A stretch of 64,000 bases of DNA from Candidatus Porisulfidus sp. TsSOB (GTDB taxonomy: Bacteria; Pseudomonadota; Gammaproteobacteria; Poriferisulfidales; Poriferisulfidaceae). The notes below the pieces were generated by a model. It was not told the origin of the DNA. It did not search any database and was given only the letters and a program-made list of their open reading frames with translations. Shown one piece after another: positions 25,675 to 34,586 of this stretch (the first letter of the stretch is position 1; each line of letters starts with the position of its first letter). The stretch spans positions 62,001-126,000 of the forward strand of contig MRSX01000003.1 of NCBI GenBank assembly GCA_002631715.1, written 5' to 3'. The translations under genes and the position numbers were made by a program.

Positions 25675-27345
25675 TTATTCTGTTTTTCCGACAGAAGTGT
25701 AGGCTTCCCTATATCCGTTTGCCTGCTTTTGGGCTTCTTCGATCTGGGCGCGAGTCATGTGTCCGGCAAGCATTTTCTTTACTGCTTGAGCCACCACCGA
25801 ATCTCTCCGGTCAGCAGCAAGACTGACCCAAGCGTAAGCTTGCGCATCATCTTCAAGAACCCCCTCGCCCAAAGCATACATGAGAGCCAGATTGAGTTGC
25901 GCTGATACGTTTCCCTGTGCGGCAGCCTTATGGAACCAAGCCGCAGCCTCGGCGTGGTCCCGAGAAACCCCCTCACCTTGACGATACATGGCTCCAAGAT
26001 TGAATTGTGCCTCAGCATTTCCACTTTCAGCGGCCTCTTGGAACCAGCGCGCTGCCTCTGCGTAGTCTTTGGCAACTCCTTCTCCATGAGCGTACATGTC
26101 GCCGAGATTAAACTGAGCCTTGGCATCTCCTACGTCCGCAGCCTTTCGGTACCAGCGTGCTGCCTTGGTGTAGTCTCGGAGAACCCCTTCGCCCCTGTGA
26201 TACAGGACACCAAGATTATTTTGCGCCCTAGTGTCTCCCCGTTCACTAACTTTTTGGTACCAACGCACCTTCTTAACATCATCCTTTGGAACCTCCTCGC
26301 CTTCAGGGTGCATGATGCCGGGATCATGTGCCCTGGCAAGTCTTTGTTCAGCCGCCCTTCCGTACCAATGCGTCGCCTCGGCATCGTCCTTAGCAACTCC
26401 TTCTCCTTTTCGGTACATGACACTCAGAATGTATTGTGAGAAGGGATCTCCCTGTTCAGCAGCCTTTCGAAACAAGCGTGCGGCCTCTACGTCATCTTCA
26501 GGAACCCCTTCGCCATGGGCATACATGTCACCAAGATCGAACAGTGCCCATGAATCGCCGCGTTCGGCGGCTTTCCGAAACCAATATATAGCTTCGGCAT
26601 CATCCTCGGGAATCATTTCGCCATGACGAAACAGAGTGCCAAGTTTTTGTGCCCAAACATGCCCTTGCTCCGCAGCTTTCCGATACCAACGTATGGCCTC
26701 TTCGTCATCCTCAGGGACTCCCCTGCCACGGGCATATCTGGTCCCGAGACTGAACTGCGCCCGGGGGTTTCCTTGCTCTGCAGCCTTCCGAAACCAGCGG
26801 ATAGACTCAGAGTAGTCCTGGGGAACGCCTAACCCTTCATCGTACATGACGCCTAGGTTATTTTGCGCCGCAGCCTCTCCCTGCGCAGCAGCCTTTCGGA
26901 ACCAGTGCATGGCCTTGGCATAATCTTTTACAATTCCTCCTCCCTCAAGGTACTGGCGACCAAGATTAACCTGCGAGCTAACCATCCCCTGTTCGGCAGC
27001 TTTTCGATACCAGCGTACAGCTTCTACATCATCTTCGGAGACTCCTCTGCCCTTGTCGTACATAACACCTAAATTGTGTTGCGCCTTGGCGTGGCCCTGC
27101 TCGGCTGCCTTTCGAAACCAACGTTCAGCTTCGGCCTCATCCCTAAGAACCCCTCTGCCCTGGAAATACATGTAAGCCAGATCGTACTGTGCTTCGATGT
27201 TTCCCTGCTCGGCAGCCTTTTTTGCGCCTATAAAGGATTTCTGTGAAAGTGAAACGTGTGTCGCACACGCCGACACCACTGTACAAACCAGTAACACTTT
27301 GAGAACGGTGCGACCATGACGTAGCCAGTATTTTTGTGGGTTCAT
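25675..27345 (-). CDS. Sel1-repeat lipoprotein with 13 repeats
   Basis: A 556-residue exported protein. The N-terminus (VLKVLLVCTVVSAC) ends in a lipobox, so it is probably a lipoprotein anchored at Cys26. The rest is 13 tandem Sel1-like (TPR-related) repeats of about 36 residues, unit AAEQGxxxAQxxLGxMYxxG, from about residue 44 to 510, then a short helical tail. Repeats 6 and 9 are one residue short and degenerate (for example RLARAHDPGIMHPEGEEV). Such solenoids bind other proteins. ATG 27345 is preferred over 27372 because it begins the signal peptide. It follows the FadL-like gene by 41 bases on the same strand; no function can be named. Confidence 0.85.
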   Translation of the reverse strand: MNPQKYWLRHGRTVLKVLLVCTVVSACATHVSLSQKSFIGAKKAAEQGNIEAQYDLAYMYFQGRGVLRDEAEAERWFRKAAEQGHAKAQHNLGVMYDKGRGVSEDDVEAVRWYRKAAEQGMVSSQVNLGRQYLEGGGIVKDYAKAMHWFRKAAAQGEAAAQNNLGVMYDEGLGVPQDYSESIRWFRKAAEQGNPRAQFSLGTRYARGRGVPEDDEEAIRWYRKAAEQGHVWAQKLGTLFRHGEMIPEDDAEAIYWFRKAAERGDSWALFDLGDMYAHGEGVPEDDVEAARLFRKAAEQGDPFSQYILSVMYRKGEGVAKDDAEATHWYGRAAEQRLARAHDPGIMHPEGEEVPKDDVKKVRWYQKVSERGDTRAQNNLGVLYHRGEGVLRDYTKAARWYRKAADVGDAKAQFNLGDMYAHGEGVAKDYAEAARWFQEAAESGNAEAQFNLGAMYRQGEGVSRDHAEAAAWFHKAAAQGNVSAQLNLALMYALGEGVLEDDAQAYAWVSLAADRRDSVVAQAVKKMLAGHMTRAQIEEAQKQANGYREAYTSVGKTE

Positions 27346-27386
27346 GTTGTCGATGTTTCGGCGAACAATCAATTCTTTATTCTATG

Positions 27387-28754
27387 TTAGAACCTTTTCG
27401 AGAAACTAATTTCCAAGTCATATTGATATATCTCAATTTCAATCGTTTGAGTCGGATCAAACGGATTCGGGCCCTCCTGTTTTTCTGTCGGGGAATACAT
27501 CACGGCCATATTGACTTCCCGGTCACCAGACAGTTTCTTGGTCAATCCCAGCGTGTAGTGGTTTTCCACGACGGCCGGAGCCAGTATGTTGAACAGCACC
27601 TCGCTCCGATCAATGGGATGCTCGGCAAAACTGGCGCCCGCACGCAGTTCCCAATCCGAAGTAATCGGGTACTGCACGCCAAACCGGTACACTTCCATGT
27701 CATCCCAACCGAAGCCTGCCCCATTGCTTCCACCCAAGCAACTTTCGTGATCGGTTCCACCGGCACCGACCGCAGGGCAATCGAAAATGTTGGCGATTGG
27801 ATTTGCCACGGAATCGACTTTGCTGTACCAGATTTTTTGAAAGTCGAATACAAACGTTAAACCACTCGTATGTTTCAGGGCGAAGCCTGCTGTCATTGAA
27901 GGCGGAATATCGAAGTCGCCCTCTTCTGCGAGCAAGTTATCGTAGTCATCGAACTCGGTCATGAAAATCCGTGATTGATAGGCTGCGCCTATGGACAGAT
28001 AAGAAGTCGGGTTCCAGAGAATTCCAGCCCTTGCTCCGTAGCCAAACGAAAAATCTCTGCCATTGTCGGTCAGATCGTTGGGTGGCATTTCTCCGTCGCT
28101 TCGCGAAGAGTCTTCCGTATATGGGGCAAATGAAGACAAACCTTTCACGCGAAAAGCCTGGACCGCCAAAACCGGACTGATGCCGACTGAAACCTGTTCG
28201 TTGACCTTTCTCGAATAGGTGATCGCCAAGAAAAGCTGAGCCAAATCAACACCGGAGACACCTGCCCCATAGGTCCCCGGAAAGGCTTCAGTCGGATTCG
28301 GGCCGGGCCCATCCGGATCGAAGGTAGAGGATCCCTCGTTCCATACCGTATTCATTCCGCCATTTGCGTACAGCGTGATTCCCAATGAACTTTGGGAGTC
28401 GAGCGGATAGTTGTATCCGACGTGGGGAACCGGGAAATAATTGCGGTCGCTTCGAATGTCATCGGGCCCAAGCGTAAAGGCACCTTCCGTTCCATTCGCC
28501 TGGCTTGCGCTGCTTTCATAATCCCGTCGCGGGCTGAATATAGCTAATCCTCCATCGAACCTTTCCACGAGATGGACCATCCCCGCGGGATTGGTTGCCG
28601 CAGCAATCGTATCTTGCGGCAGGGCAACCCCCGCACCTGCCATGCCTTTATTTTTTGTTCCGTACCCATGGGCAAAATAACCATTCGTCGCCATTGCGTT
28701 CGGAATAACTAGCACACAGGTCACACACACCCAAAAAGCAACCAACCTCTTCAC
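27387..28754 (-). CDS. FadL/OmpP1-family outer-membrane hydrophobic-compound channel
   Basis: A 455-residue outer-membrane barrel of the FadL family, lateral-diffusion channels for long-chain fatty acids or hydrocarbons. A signal peptide ends in NAMA (residue ~22), followed by the family plug region NGYFAHGYGTKNKGMAGAGV and DTIAAATNPAGM. Later segments IGAAYQSRIFMTEFDDYDN, WELRAGASFAEHPI and the C-terminal YDLEISFSKRF, ending in Phe, match. The substrate cannot be predicted. Confidence 0.87.
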   Translation of the reverse strand: MKRLVAFWVCVTCVLVIPNAMATNGYFAHGYGTKNKGMAGAGVALPQDTIAAATNPAGMVHLVERFDGGLAIFSPRRDYESSASQANGTEGAFTLGPDDIRSDRNYFPVPHVGYNYPLDSQSSLGITLYANGGMNTVWNEGSSTFDPDGPGPNPTEAFPGTYGAGVSGVDLAQLFLAITYSRKVNEQVSVGISPVLAVQAFRVKGLSSFAPYTEDSSRSDGEMPPNDLTDNGRDFSFGYGARAGILWNPTSYLSIGAAYQSRIFMTEFDDYDNLLAEEGDFDIPPSMTAGFALKHTSGLTFVFDFQKIWYSKVDSVANPIANIFDCPAVGAGGTDHESCLGGSNGAGFGWDDMEVYRFGVQYPITSDWELRAGASFAEHPIDRSEVLFNILAPAVVENHYTLGLTKKLSGDREVNMAVMYSPTEKQEGPNPFDPTQTIEIEIYQYDLEISFSKRF

Positions 28755-28892
28755 AATGGCACCACAAGATTTCCTTACAGCACACAGGGTTCTCTCAATC
28801 TACCAAAACTCTTGGCCTAGTCAATTCCCAATGCAAATCCGTTGCGCGAATTGCACCACGAAATCCAAAAAGTTTAGGAAAACTTAAGAGTT

Positions 28893-29210
28893 TTAATTGT
28901 GCCGCTCGCGCAAAACATACTGCCCATCGTAAAACCCGCTAAAGATCTCATCGGCCAACGGGTGCCGAATCGGGCGCGATTCCTCGTCCGGTTCCAAGTT
29001 ACGTTCCGCCACGTAGGTCTCAAGCGGTTGACCGTCGACCAGTACCCGATACCAGGGCCGGTCCCGGGGCGGCCTTGATTTGGCATTGTGTTCGTACCAT
29101 TCGTCACTTCCCTGAAATACAGGATCCACATCGAAGACTACGCCTCGATATCCGAACAGGCGATGTGTAACCAACTGTCCTAGGGCAAATCGCGCTTGGC
29201 TTTCTGTCAT
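28893..29210 (-). CDS. hspQ: Heat shock protein HspQ / YccV-like
   Basis: A 105-residue HspQ/YccV family protein. In E. coli HspQ binds hemimethylated DNA and acts as a Lon specificity enhancer. Family segments: ARFALGQLVTHRLFGYRGVVFDVDP, WYRVLVDGQPLETYVAERNL and the C-terminal HPLADEIFSGFYDGQYVLR. The start at 29210 matches the family N-terminus. Divergent from the small gene at 29267. Confidence 0.9.
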   Translation of the reverse strand: MTESQARFALGQLVTHRLFGYRGVVFDVDPVFQGSDEWYEHNAKSRPPRDRPWYRVLVDGQPLETYVAERNLEPDEESRPIRHPLADEIFSGFYDGQYVLRERHN

Positions 29211-29211
29211 G

Positions 29212-29240
29212 TTCAAACCCTTCTCTAGTGCTTGTATACT
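29212..29240 (+). promoter_or_regulatory. Candidate promoter for the 29267-30353 three-gene unit
   Basis: TTCAAA (29212-29217) and TATACT (29235-29240) are separated by 17 bases in the 56-base gap divergent from hspQ, matching 4/6 and 5/6 of the sigma-70 hexamers. Confidence 0.4.
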
Positions 29241-29266
29241 GGCAGGAGGCTCTGGGTGCACTGCAT

Positions 29267-29542
29267 ATGGAACGTACCGTCGAACAACGAATTCTCGTGG
29301 TAATGCGCAAGATTCTGGCACAGATCGTGCGGGAAGTCACGCCACCCCCGGGGATGAAAAGTCCCTTGTCTCCGCAGACTTTGCAGGACATACGGGAGGC
29401 GTTCGAGTTGATTTCCACGAGAGAAAAGGAATTGATGGAAGCTGCTGGGAAAACTGCTCATGAACGGCCCCGATACGCGGACGAACCCAAGACCACCCAA
29501 GCCGTGCAGATGCCCACCACTAAACGCAAGTTGGATTCATGA
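29267..29542 (+). CDS. Small helical protein of unknown function
   Basis: A 91-residue mostly helical protein (ERTVEQRILVVMRKILAQIV, then LSPQTLQDIREAFELISTRE) with a polar, proline-containing tail. I do not recognise the family. It overlaps the following MbcA/ParS-like gene by ATGA, so it is probably translated in concert with it. ATG 29267 is chosen because it begins the regular helix; a GTG at 29228 would add 13 less typical residues. No transmembrane segment or signal peptide. Confidence 0.55.
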   Translation: MERTVEQRILVVMRKILAQIVREVTPPPGMKSPLSPQTLQDIREAFELISTREKELMEAAGKTAHERPRYADEPKTTQAVQMPTTKRKLDS

Positions 29543-29940
29543 GTTCCCCGTCGGAGGAATCACGAGCAAGAATGGCGCGTCAGACCATGGCAGTTCTTGA
29601 CCAGTGGCAACTCAATGCGGACGAGATCGTGACCCTCCTGGCATTGCCGAAAAAGACTCGCAGCACGCAACTCGAACGTTTTCGTCGCGGCGAAGCCTTG
29701 CCGGACGACCCTCCCCTGATCGTACGGGCGGAACACATCGTCGGTATCGCCGATGCCCTGCGCACTTCATTCCCACGCAACAGCCGCATCGGGGCGCGTT
29801 GGCTAGTCACGCCGCACCGCCGGTTTCGGAAACGGACACCCCTGTCGCTAATGCTGGAGGATGGCGTCAACGGTCTGTGCCGGGTGCGGGCCGAGCTTGA
29901 TTGCTCTTTCTCTTGGAGGCGGTCACAGGAGGACAATTGA
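29539..29940 (+). CDS. Xre/MbcA/ParS-like (DUF2384) protein
   Basis: A 133-residue protein resembling the Xre-MbcA-ParS antitoxin family: an N-terminal helix-turn-helix-like segment (RQTMAVLDQWQLNADEIVTLLALP), then a C-terminal DUF2384-like domain with RAEHIVGIADALRTSFP, ARWLVTPHRRF and PLSLMLEDGVNGLCRVRAELD. In toxin-antitoxin pairs the partner is a RES-domain toxin; none is nearby, so this may be a stand-alone regulator or an orphan antitoxin. It overlaps both neighbours (ATGA before, TGATG after). Confidence 0.6.
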   Translation: MSSPSEESRARMARQTMAVLDQWQLNADEIVTLLALPKKTRSTQLERFRRGEALPDDPPLIVRAEHIVGIADALRTSFPRNSRIGARWLVTPHRRFRKRTPLSLMLEDGVNGLCRVRAELDCSFSWRRSQEDN

Positions 29941-30353
29941 TGCCGGAATCCATTGCCATCCCGGTCGTCGCCAAAGGCGTCAAGATGACCCCTGAGAACA
30001 AATGCGACTTCTGTACCAACTCCCTGTGTTGCCATTACGTCACGCAGGAAATCGACACACCCCGCTCAAAATACGACTACGAACACCTGCTCTGGCAAGT
30101 TTCCCACGAGCAAGTCAGCGCATACAAGGATTCCGATGGTTGGACCCTGATGTTCGAAACCACCTGCAAACACCTGCAGAAGGACGGACGTTGCGGAATT
30201 TACGAAATCCGTCCGCAGATCTGCCGCGACCACAGCAACGACTTCTGCGAATACGATCAGCCACCCGAAGAGGGATTCGACCTTTATTTCCCGGATTACG
30301 ACAGCCTGCTCAAGTACTGCAAGAAACGCTTCAAGCGATGGGATCGGGGCTAG
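29940..30353 (+). CDS. YkgJ-family cysteine cluster protein
   Basis: A 137-residue member of the YkgJ/UPF0153 family, with the cysteine set expected to bind a metal or Fe-S centre: CDFCTNSLCCHY (residues ~21-32), CKHLQKDGRCGIYEIRPQICRDHSNDFC (in two blocks, ~79-106) and a later Cys near 128. The reaction is unknown. An AGGAGG ribosome site stands before ATG 29940, which overlaps the previous stop. The 3' end overlaps the convergent nucleotidase gene by 23 bases. Confidence 0.8.
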   Translation: MPESIAIPVVAKGVKMTPENKCDFCTNSLCCHYVTQEIDTPRSKYDYEHLLWQVSHEQVSAYKDSDGWTLMFETTCKHLQKDGRCGIYEIRPQICRDHSNDFCEYDQPPEEGFDLYFPDYDSLLKYCKKRFKRWDRG

Positions 30354-31002
30354 GCGGCATGATGTCGGAAAAATCCCGGATCGCTGGATACGCCAACTGT
30401 TCCCGTTCCGGCTGACCACTGTCCGGCTGCCGGACCGTCAGCAAACAGCCGATGCCGGCGGCCTCCGCATGCTTCAGGACATTCGCGTCGTCGTCCACCA
30501 TGAGCGTCCGGGCAGGTTCGTGTTCCACCTCGTCATGCAAAGCTATCCAGAATTCCGGGCTTTCCTTGGGTACCCGAAACTCATGGGAACTGACGACTTT
30601 CTGGAAGTAGGATCGGATCTGAGATTCTTCCAGCTTGATGTCGATGAACTTGGGGTGCGCATTGGTCACCAAGAAACAGGGCCTGCCGCTGTCGTTGACC
30701 CGAACCAGGAATTCTTCGACGTGGGGCATGCGCGTCACGCGATGGCGAATTTCATGCTTGAGTGCGGCTACGTCTAGGCCCAACTCCTCGCTCCAGTAAT
30801 CTGCGCAGTACCACTGCAAAGTGCCGCGCATCTCGCGGTAGCGGGCAGTCAGGTCCGCTTTGGCCTCCGAGAATTCCAGCCCGTAAGTCTCCGCAAAACG
30901 CTGTGGCAAATGGTGGTACCAGAAATGGGAGTCGAACCGCAGATCGAGCAACGTTCCGTCCATGTCCAGAAGGACGGTATCAATAATATTCCAGTTGATC
31001 AT
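30331..31002 (-). CDS. yrfG: HAD-family GMP/IMP nucleotidase (YrfG-like)
   Basis: A 223-residue HAD hydrolase. Motif I is LLDMDGTLLDLRFD with both catalytic aspartates, motif II is LVTNAH, motif III has the lysine in RVPKESPEF, and motif IV is MVDDDANVL. The N-terminus INWNIIDTVLLDMDGTLLDL and the cap region (YWSEELGLDVAALKHEI) match YrfG, which dephosphorylates GMP and IMP. Divergent from cysQ. Confidence 0.85.
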   Translation of the reverse strand: MINWNIIDTVLLDMDGTLLDLRFDSHFWYHHLPQRFAETYGLEFSEAKADLTARYREMRGTLQWYCADYWSEELGLDVAALKHEIRHRVTRMPHVEEFLVRVNDSGRPCFLVTNAHPKFIDIKLEESQIRSYFQKVVSSHEFRVPKESPEFWIALHDEVEHEPARTLMVDDDANVLKHAEAAGIGCLLTVRQPDSGQPEREQLAYPAIRDFSDIMPPSPDPIA

Positions 31003-31063
31003 GTCGCTGCTTGTGCCCGTATAAATTGGATTTTACACTCCCCTTTTTCGTCAATTTGTTAGG

Positions 31064-31912
31064 ATGGCGCATCCCGCCACACCCCCGATGGATTCCGAAC
31101 AGCTCGCCCAACTCCTGCCCGAAGTACGGCAGATCGCCATCGACGCCGGGGCAAGCATTCTGGAAGTCCGCCGCGCGGGTTACGAAGTCTACGAGAAAGC
31201 CGACCGCTCTCCGGTTACCACGGCCGACTTAGCGGCGCACCAGTGCATTTTCGAACGGCTGGAGGCACTGGACGAGCACTGGCCGATATTGTCGGAAGAG
31301 AACCCCGCTCCGACCTCTTGGGAGACCCGTCGAAGCTGGGACACCTATTGGCTGGTCGATCCCTTGGACGGCACGCGCGAACTGCTCAGGCAGAGCAATG
31401 AATTCACTGTCAATATCGCCCTGATCCACCATCAGCAGCCCGTGCTGGGCATCATAGGAGCCCCCGCCTTGAATCTCCTCTACTACGCGTACCGTGGCGG
31501 TGGTGCTTGGCGAGTACAAGGAGAAAAATCGCCCACCGCCATACACAGTCGCCCCTATCCCACCGATGGAACCTCAGTCGTGGCAGTCAGTTTCAGCCAC
31601 GCGCGACCCGAAGTGCAACGATTCCTCAGGCGGCTCGGACCGCATCAGGAGAAACGGGTCGGAAGCTCGCTCAAAAGCTGCCAGGTTGCCGAAGGAAGTT
31701 TGGATCTGTATCCGCGTTGCGGTTCGACCCACGAATGGGACACGGCGGCTGCCCAATGCATCGTGGAAGAAGCGGGCGGACAACTTGTCGACTGGGAATT
31801 GCAACCGCTTCGTTACAACCTCGGGGAGAATCTGATTAACCCTCCCTTTCTGGTGCTCGGAGACCCCGACTTCGCCTGGGCCCCCTTATTGGATGGGCTT
31901 TCAAGGCGCTAA
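31064..31912 (+). CDS. cysQ: 3'(2'),5'-bisphosphate nucleotidase CysQ
   Basis: A 282-residue inositol monophosphatase-superfamily enzyme that hydrolyses 3'-phosphoadenosine 5'-phosphate, recycling the by-product of sulfate activation. Metal-binding motifs: ILSEENPAP and WLVDPLDGTRELL near residues 102-114, then CGSTHEWDTAAAQCIVEEAGG. The length is slightly above E. coli CysQ. ATG 31088 is an alternative start eight residues in. Confidence 0.9.
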   Translation: MAHPATPPMDSEQLAQLLPEVRQIAIDAGASILEVRRAGYEVYEKADRSPVTTADLAAHQCIFERLEALDEHWPILSEENPAPTSWETRRSWDTYWLVDPLDGTRELLRQSNEFTVNIALIHHQQPVLGIIGAPALNLLYYAYRGGGAWRVQGEKSPTAIHSRPYPTDGTSVVAVSFSHARPEVQRFLRRLGPHQEKRVGSSLKSCQVAEGSLDLYPRCGSTHEWDTAAAQCIVEEAGGQLVDWELQPLRYNLGENLINPPFLVLGDPDFAWAPLLDGLSRR

Positions 31913-31943
31913 GTTCCGTCTTGGTGGCTCGGACACATCAGGT

Positions 31944-32198
31944 TCAGCCGTTGCTGTCAAGCCACTCGATCAGATAGTACAGGTATTGTCCCTCGGAGGA
32001 TTTTGACGGACCCAAAACCTGGGCCGCATGGCAATCGGCCTCGGCTTTCGCCTGCCGGACTGCCGTGTCGGAATCCTCCACGATCCGGACGATCCCGGCT
32101 GGAAAGCGTCGCCGGTTCCGGTTCGGGGCCTGAATGACCGCGTAATGAGTACCTGAGACGGAAGTCTCTGGATCCGGCGGCACGAACCCCCGCATCAC
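31944..32198 (-). CDS. Small hypothetical protein coupled to accC
   Basis: An 84-residue open frame whose ATG overlaps the accC stop (ATGA, 32195-32198), with codon use like its neighbours. Visible features: a probable strand-rich start ([29 protein letters not shown]), a helix ([19 protein letters not shown]) and a C-terminal [10 protein letters not shown]. No family recognised. In many gammaproteobacteria prmA follows accC; here this gene takes that place. Confidence 0.55.
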   Translation of the reverse strand: MMRGFVPPDPETSVSGTHYAVIQAPNRNRRRFPAGIVRIVEDSDTAVRQAKAEADCHAAQVLGPSKSSEGQYLYYLIEWLDSNG

Positions 32199-33544
32199 TC
32201 CTCGGCCGAAGCCGCACGATTCTCAAGGAAATGGATATTCACGCCGCCCTCTTGGAACTGCGGGTCCTCCAGCAGTTCCTGATGGAGCGGGACATTGGTA
32301 CGGATGCCCTCGACCACCAGCTCCGTCAGGGCGCGGTTCATCCGACGCAGGGCCACCGTGCGATCCCGTGCATGTGCGACGACCTTGCCGATCATGGAAT
32401 CATAGTTCGGCGGCACGGTGTAGCCAGTGTACAGGTGCGTGTCCATGCGCACGCCGGGGCCACCGGGGCTGTGGAAGTGCGTGACCTTGCCGGGCTGAGG
32501 CAGGAAAGTCTTCGGATCTTCCGCATTGATCCGGCATTCCACGGCATGTCCGCGCAAGCGCACTTCGGACTGCCGGATGGACAAGGGCTCACCCTGCGCA
32601 ACCAGCAGCTGGTGGCGCACCAAGTCGATGCCGGTCACCATCTCGGTCACCGGGTGCTCGACCTGGATTCGGGTGTTCATCTCGATGAAATAAAACTCCC
32701 CGTCTTGGTAAAGGAATTCAAACGTTCCAACGCTTCGGTAGTTCATCTTCTTGCAGGCCGCGGTCACCCGCTCACCCAATTCCATGCGTTGCTCGTCCGT
32801 GATGCCGGGTGCCGGAGATTCCTCGATGACCTTCTGGTGTCGGCGCTGTACCGAGCAATCGCGTTCGGCAAGATGAATGGCTTCGCCGTGAGCATCGGCC
32901 AGTACCTGAAATTCGATATGCCGAGGATGATCCAGGAATTTCTCCAGATAGACCGCCCCGTTCCCGAAAGCCGCCTGCGCCTCAGCCCGGGTTAATTCCA
33001 GAGATTCTTCCAGCTCCGCTTCCTCCCGAACCACTCGCATGCCACGTCCGCCTCCACCTGCAGTCGCCTTGATCAGGACCGGGTAACCCACTTCGAGGGC
33101 CTGTGCCTTGCTGTCTTCAAGATCGTCAGTTAGCTCCCCATCACTACCCGGCACACACGGAAGACCGGCCGCCAAAGCCGCCTTTCGGGCCGCTGCCTTG
33201 TCACCCATTTCGCGAATGTTCTGCGCCTGTGGCCCAACGAAGATAAAACCGCTGGACTCCACGCGCTCGGCGAAATCTGCATTCTCCGAAAGAAAACCGT
33301 AGCCAGGATGGATGGCATCGGCATTCGTGACCTCGGCTGCCGAAATGATAGCGGGGATATTCAGGTAGCTCTGCTGGGAATCTGCAGGACCGATGCACAC
33401 CGACTCATCCGCCAGCCGCACATGCAGGAGGTCACGATCCACTTCGGAATGCACCGCCACGGTTCGGACTCCAAGATCCCGGCAGGCTCGCAGGATACGC
33501 AGGGCAATTTCCCCGCGGTTGGCGATCAGGATTTTTTCCAGCAC
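32195..33544 (-). CDS. accC: Biotin carboxylase, acetyl-CoA carboxylase subunit
   Basis: A 449-residue ATP-grasp enzyme that carboxylates the biotin of AccB, the first step of fatty acid synthesis. Motifs: [22 protein letters not shown] at the N-terminus, the glycine-rich ATP loop [47 protein letters not shown] and [20 protein letters not shown]. It is encoded six bases after accB in an aroQ-accB-accC operon. Confidence 0.97.
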   Translation of the reverse strand: MLEKILIANRGEIALRILRACRDLGVRTVAVHSEVDRDLLHVRLADESVCIGPADSQQSYLNIPAIISAAEVTNADAIHPGYGFLSENADFAERVESSGFIFVGPQAQNIREMGDKAAARKAALAAGLPCVPGSDGELTDDLEDSKAQALEVGYPVLIKATAGGGGRGMRVVREEAELEESLELTRAEAQAAFGNGAVYLEKFLDHPRHIEFQVLADAHGEAIHLAERDCSVQRRHQKVIEESPAPGITDEQRMELGERVTAACKKMNYRSVGTFEFLYQDGEFYFIEMNTRIQVEHPVTEMVTGIDLVRHQLLVAQGEPLSIRQSEVRLRGHAVECRINAEDPKTFLPQPGKVTHFHSPGGPGVRMDTHLYTGYTVPPNYDSMIGKVVAHARDRTVALRRMNRALTELVVEGIRTNVPLHQELLEDPQFQEGGVNIHFLENRAASAEE

Positions 33545-33550
33545 CGCCTT

Positions 33551-34018
33551 TCAGCCGATGATGAACAGTGCCTGCCCATATTCCACGGGCGTCGCGTTTT
33601 CGACCAGGATGGCCCGAACCGCTCCCCCCTTGTCGGCCTCAATCCGGTTCAGCATCTTCATGGCCTCCACGATGCACAAGGTGTCGCCTTCCGCGACCTG
33701 ATCTCCTACGTTGACAAAAGGCTTCGCGCCCGGAGAAGGAGCGGAATAGAACGTCCCGACCATCGGCGAGACAACCCGGTGTCCTGCCGGGAGATCATCC
33801 CCGGGCGGTTCTTCCTCAGTATCAGGCAGAGGCTCAGTGGGCGCGGGCGCAGTTGCTGGTGCCGCCGCAGGGACTGGAACATGAACTTGGGGCACGGGAA
33901 CAGCGGCCGAGCTGGTGCGGCTGATGCGAACTGATTCCTCGCCCTCGGAGATCTCGATCTCCGCAACATCGGATTCCTCCAGCAACTGGATCAGGCTCTT
34001 GATCTTTCGCAGATCCAT
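33551..34018 (-). CDS. accB: Biotin carboxyl carrier protein of acetyl-CoA carboxylase
   Basis: A 155-residue AccB. The N-terminal helix [20 protein letters not shown] is followed by a proline/alanine-rich linker (residues ~35-75) and a biotinyl domain with [18 protein letters not shown] and the biotin site EAMKML. Its start overlaps the aroQ stop by one base. Confidence 0.95.
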   Translation of the reverse strand: MDLRKIKSLIQLLEESDVAEIEISEGEESVRISRTSSAAVPVPQVHVPVPAAAPATAPAPTEPLPDTEEEPPGDDLPAGHRVVSPMVGTFYSAPSPGAKPFVNVGDQVAEGDTLCIVEAMKMLNRIEADKGGAVRAILVENATPVEYGQALFIIG

Positions 34019-34464
34019 CAGGCGTTCTTCTCCAGCCAGGCCACAGCTGCCTGCAGCGCCAACACGTAGCCTTGTGCCCCAAGGCCGGAAATCACGCCGA
34101 TTGCGATATCAGACAAGTAGGACACCTGCCGGAAATCCTCGCGCGCGAACACGTTGGACAAGTGGACCTCGATGAATGGAATCGAAGTCCCCAGCAACGC
34201 GTCCCGAAGCGCAATGCTGGTGTGCGTCAGCGCTCCCGGATTGAACAGGATGAATTCCACCTTGTCCTCGCGTGCCTGGTGAATCCGGTTCACCAGTTCG
34301 CTCTCGGAGTTGGACTGCAGGGTTTCAATGGTGCAATCATGGTGCACCGCATATGCCCCGACCTCCTCCATGATCTCTTCCAAGGAAGCTGAACCATAGA
34401 TTTCCGGTTCGCGAGTTCCTAGAAGGTTGAGATTGGGGCCGTTGAGAACCAGAATGCGCGACAT
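34018..34464 (-). CDS. aroQ: Type II 3-dehydroquinate dehydratase
   Basis: A 148-residue dodecameric enzyme of the shikimate pathway. Family motifs: [20 protein letters not shown] with the active-site tyrosine, [15 protein letters not shown] with the catalytic loop, [16 protein letters not shown], and [14 protein letters not shown]. It leads the aroQ-accB-accC operon, an arrangement seen in many gammaproteobacteria. Confidence 0.96.
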   Translation of the reverse strand: MSRILVLNGPNLNLLGTREPEIYGSASLEEIMEEVGAYAVHHDCTIETLQSNSESELVNRIHQAREDKVEFILFNPGALTHTSIALRDALLGTSIPFIEVHLSNVFAREDFRQVSYLSDIAIGVISGLGAQGYVLALQAAVAWLEKNA

Positions 34465-34556
34465 AAGGAACCTAAACTTATTGCCTGAACGGGCACAAGT
34501 TTACCACAAAAAAACTAAAAAACGGACTTTTACAGTAATTTTAACGTCAAATAGTG

Positions 34557-34586
34557 AAAAATGCCGAGAAATAAGGCCTACTCGGC
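34557..34586 (-). terminator. Intrinsic terminator overlapping the dsbD stop
   Basis: Read leftward, GCCGAG (34586-34581) and CTCGGC (34568-34563) form a six-pair stem around a 12-base loop, followed by ATTTTT (34562-34557). The dsbD stop codon (34580-34578) lies within the loop. It ends the cutA-dsbD unit. Confidence 0.6.

Noticed and set aside
28876-28892. An AAAACT/AGTTTT hairpin after hspQ as terminator.
   Set aside because: A six-pair AT-only stem is too weak to claim as an intrinsic terminator.
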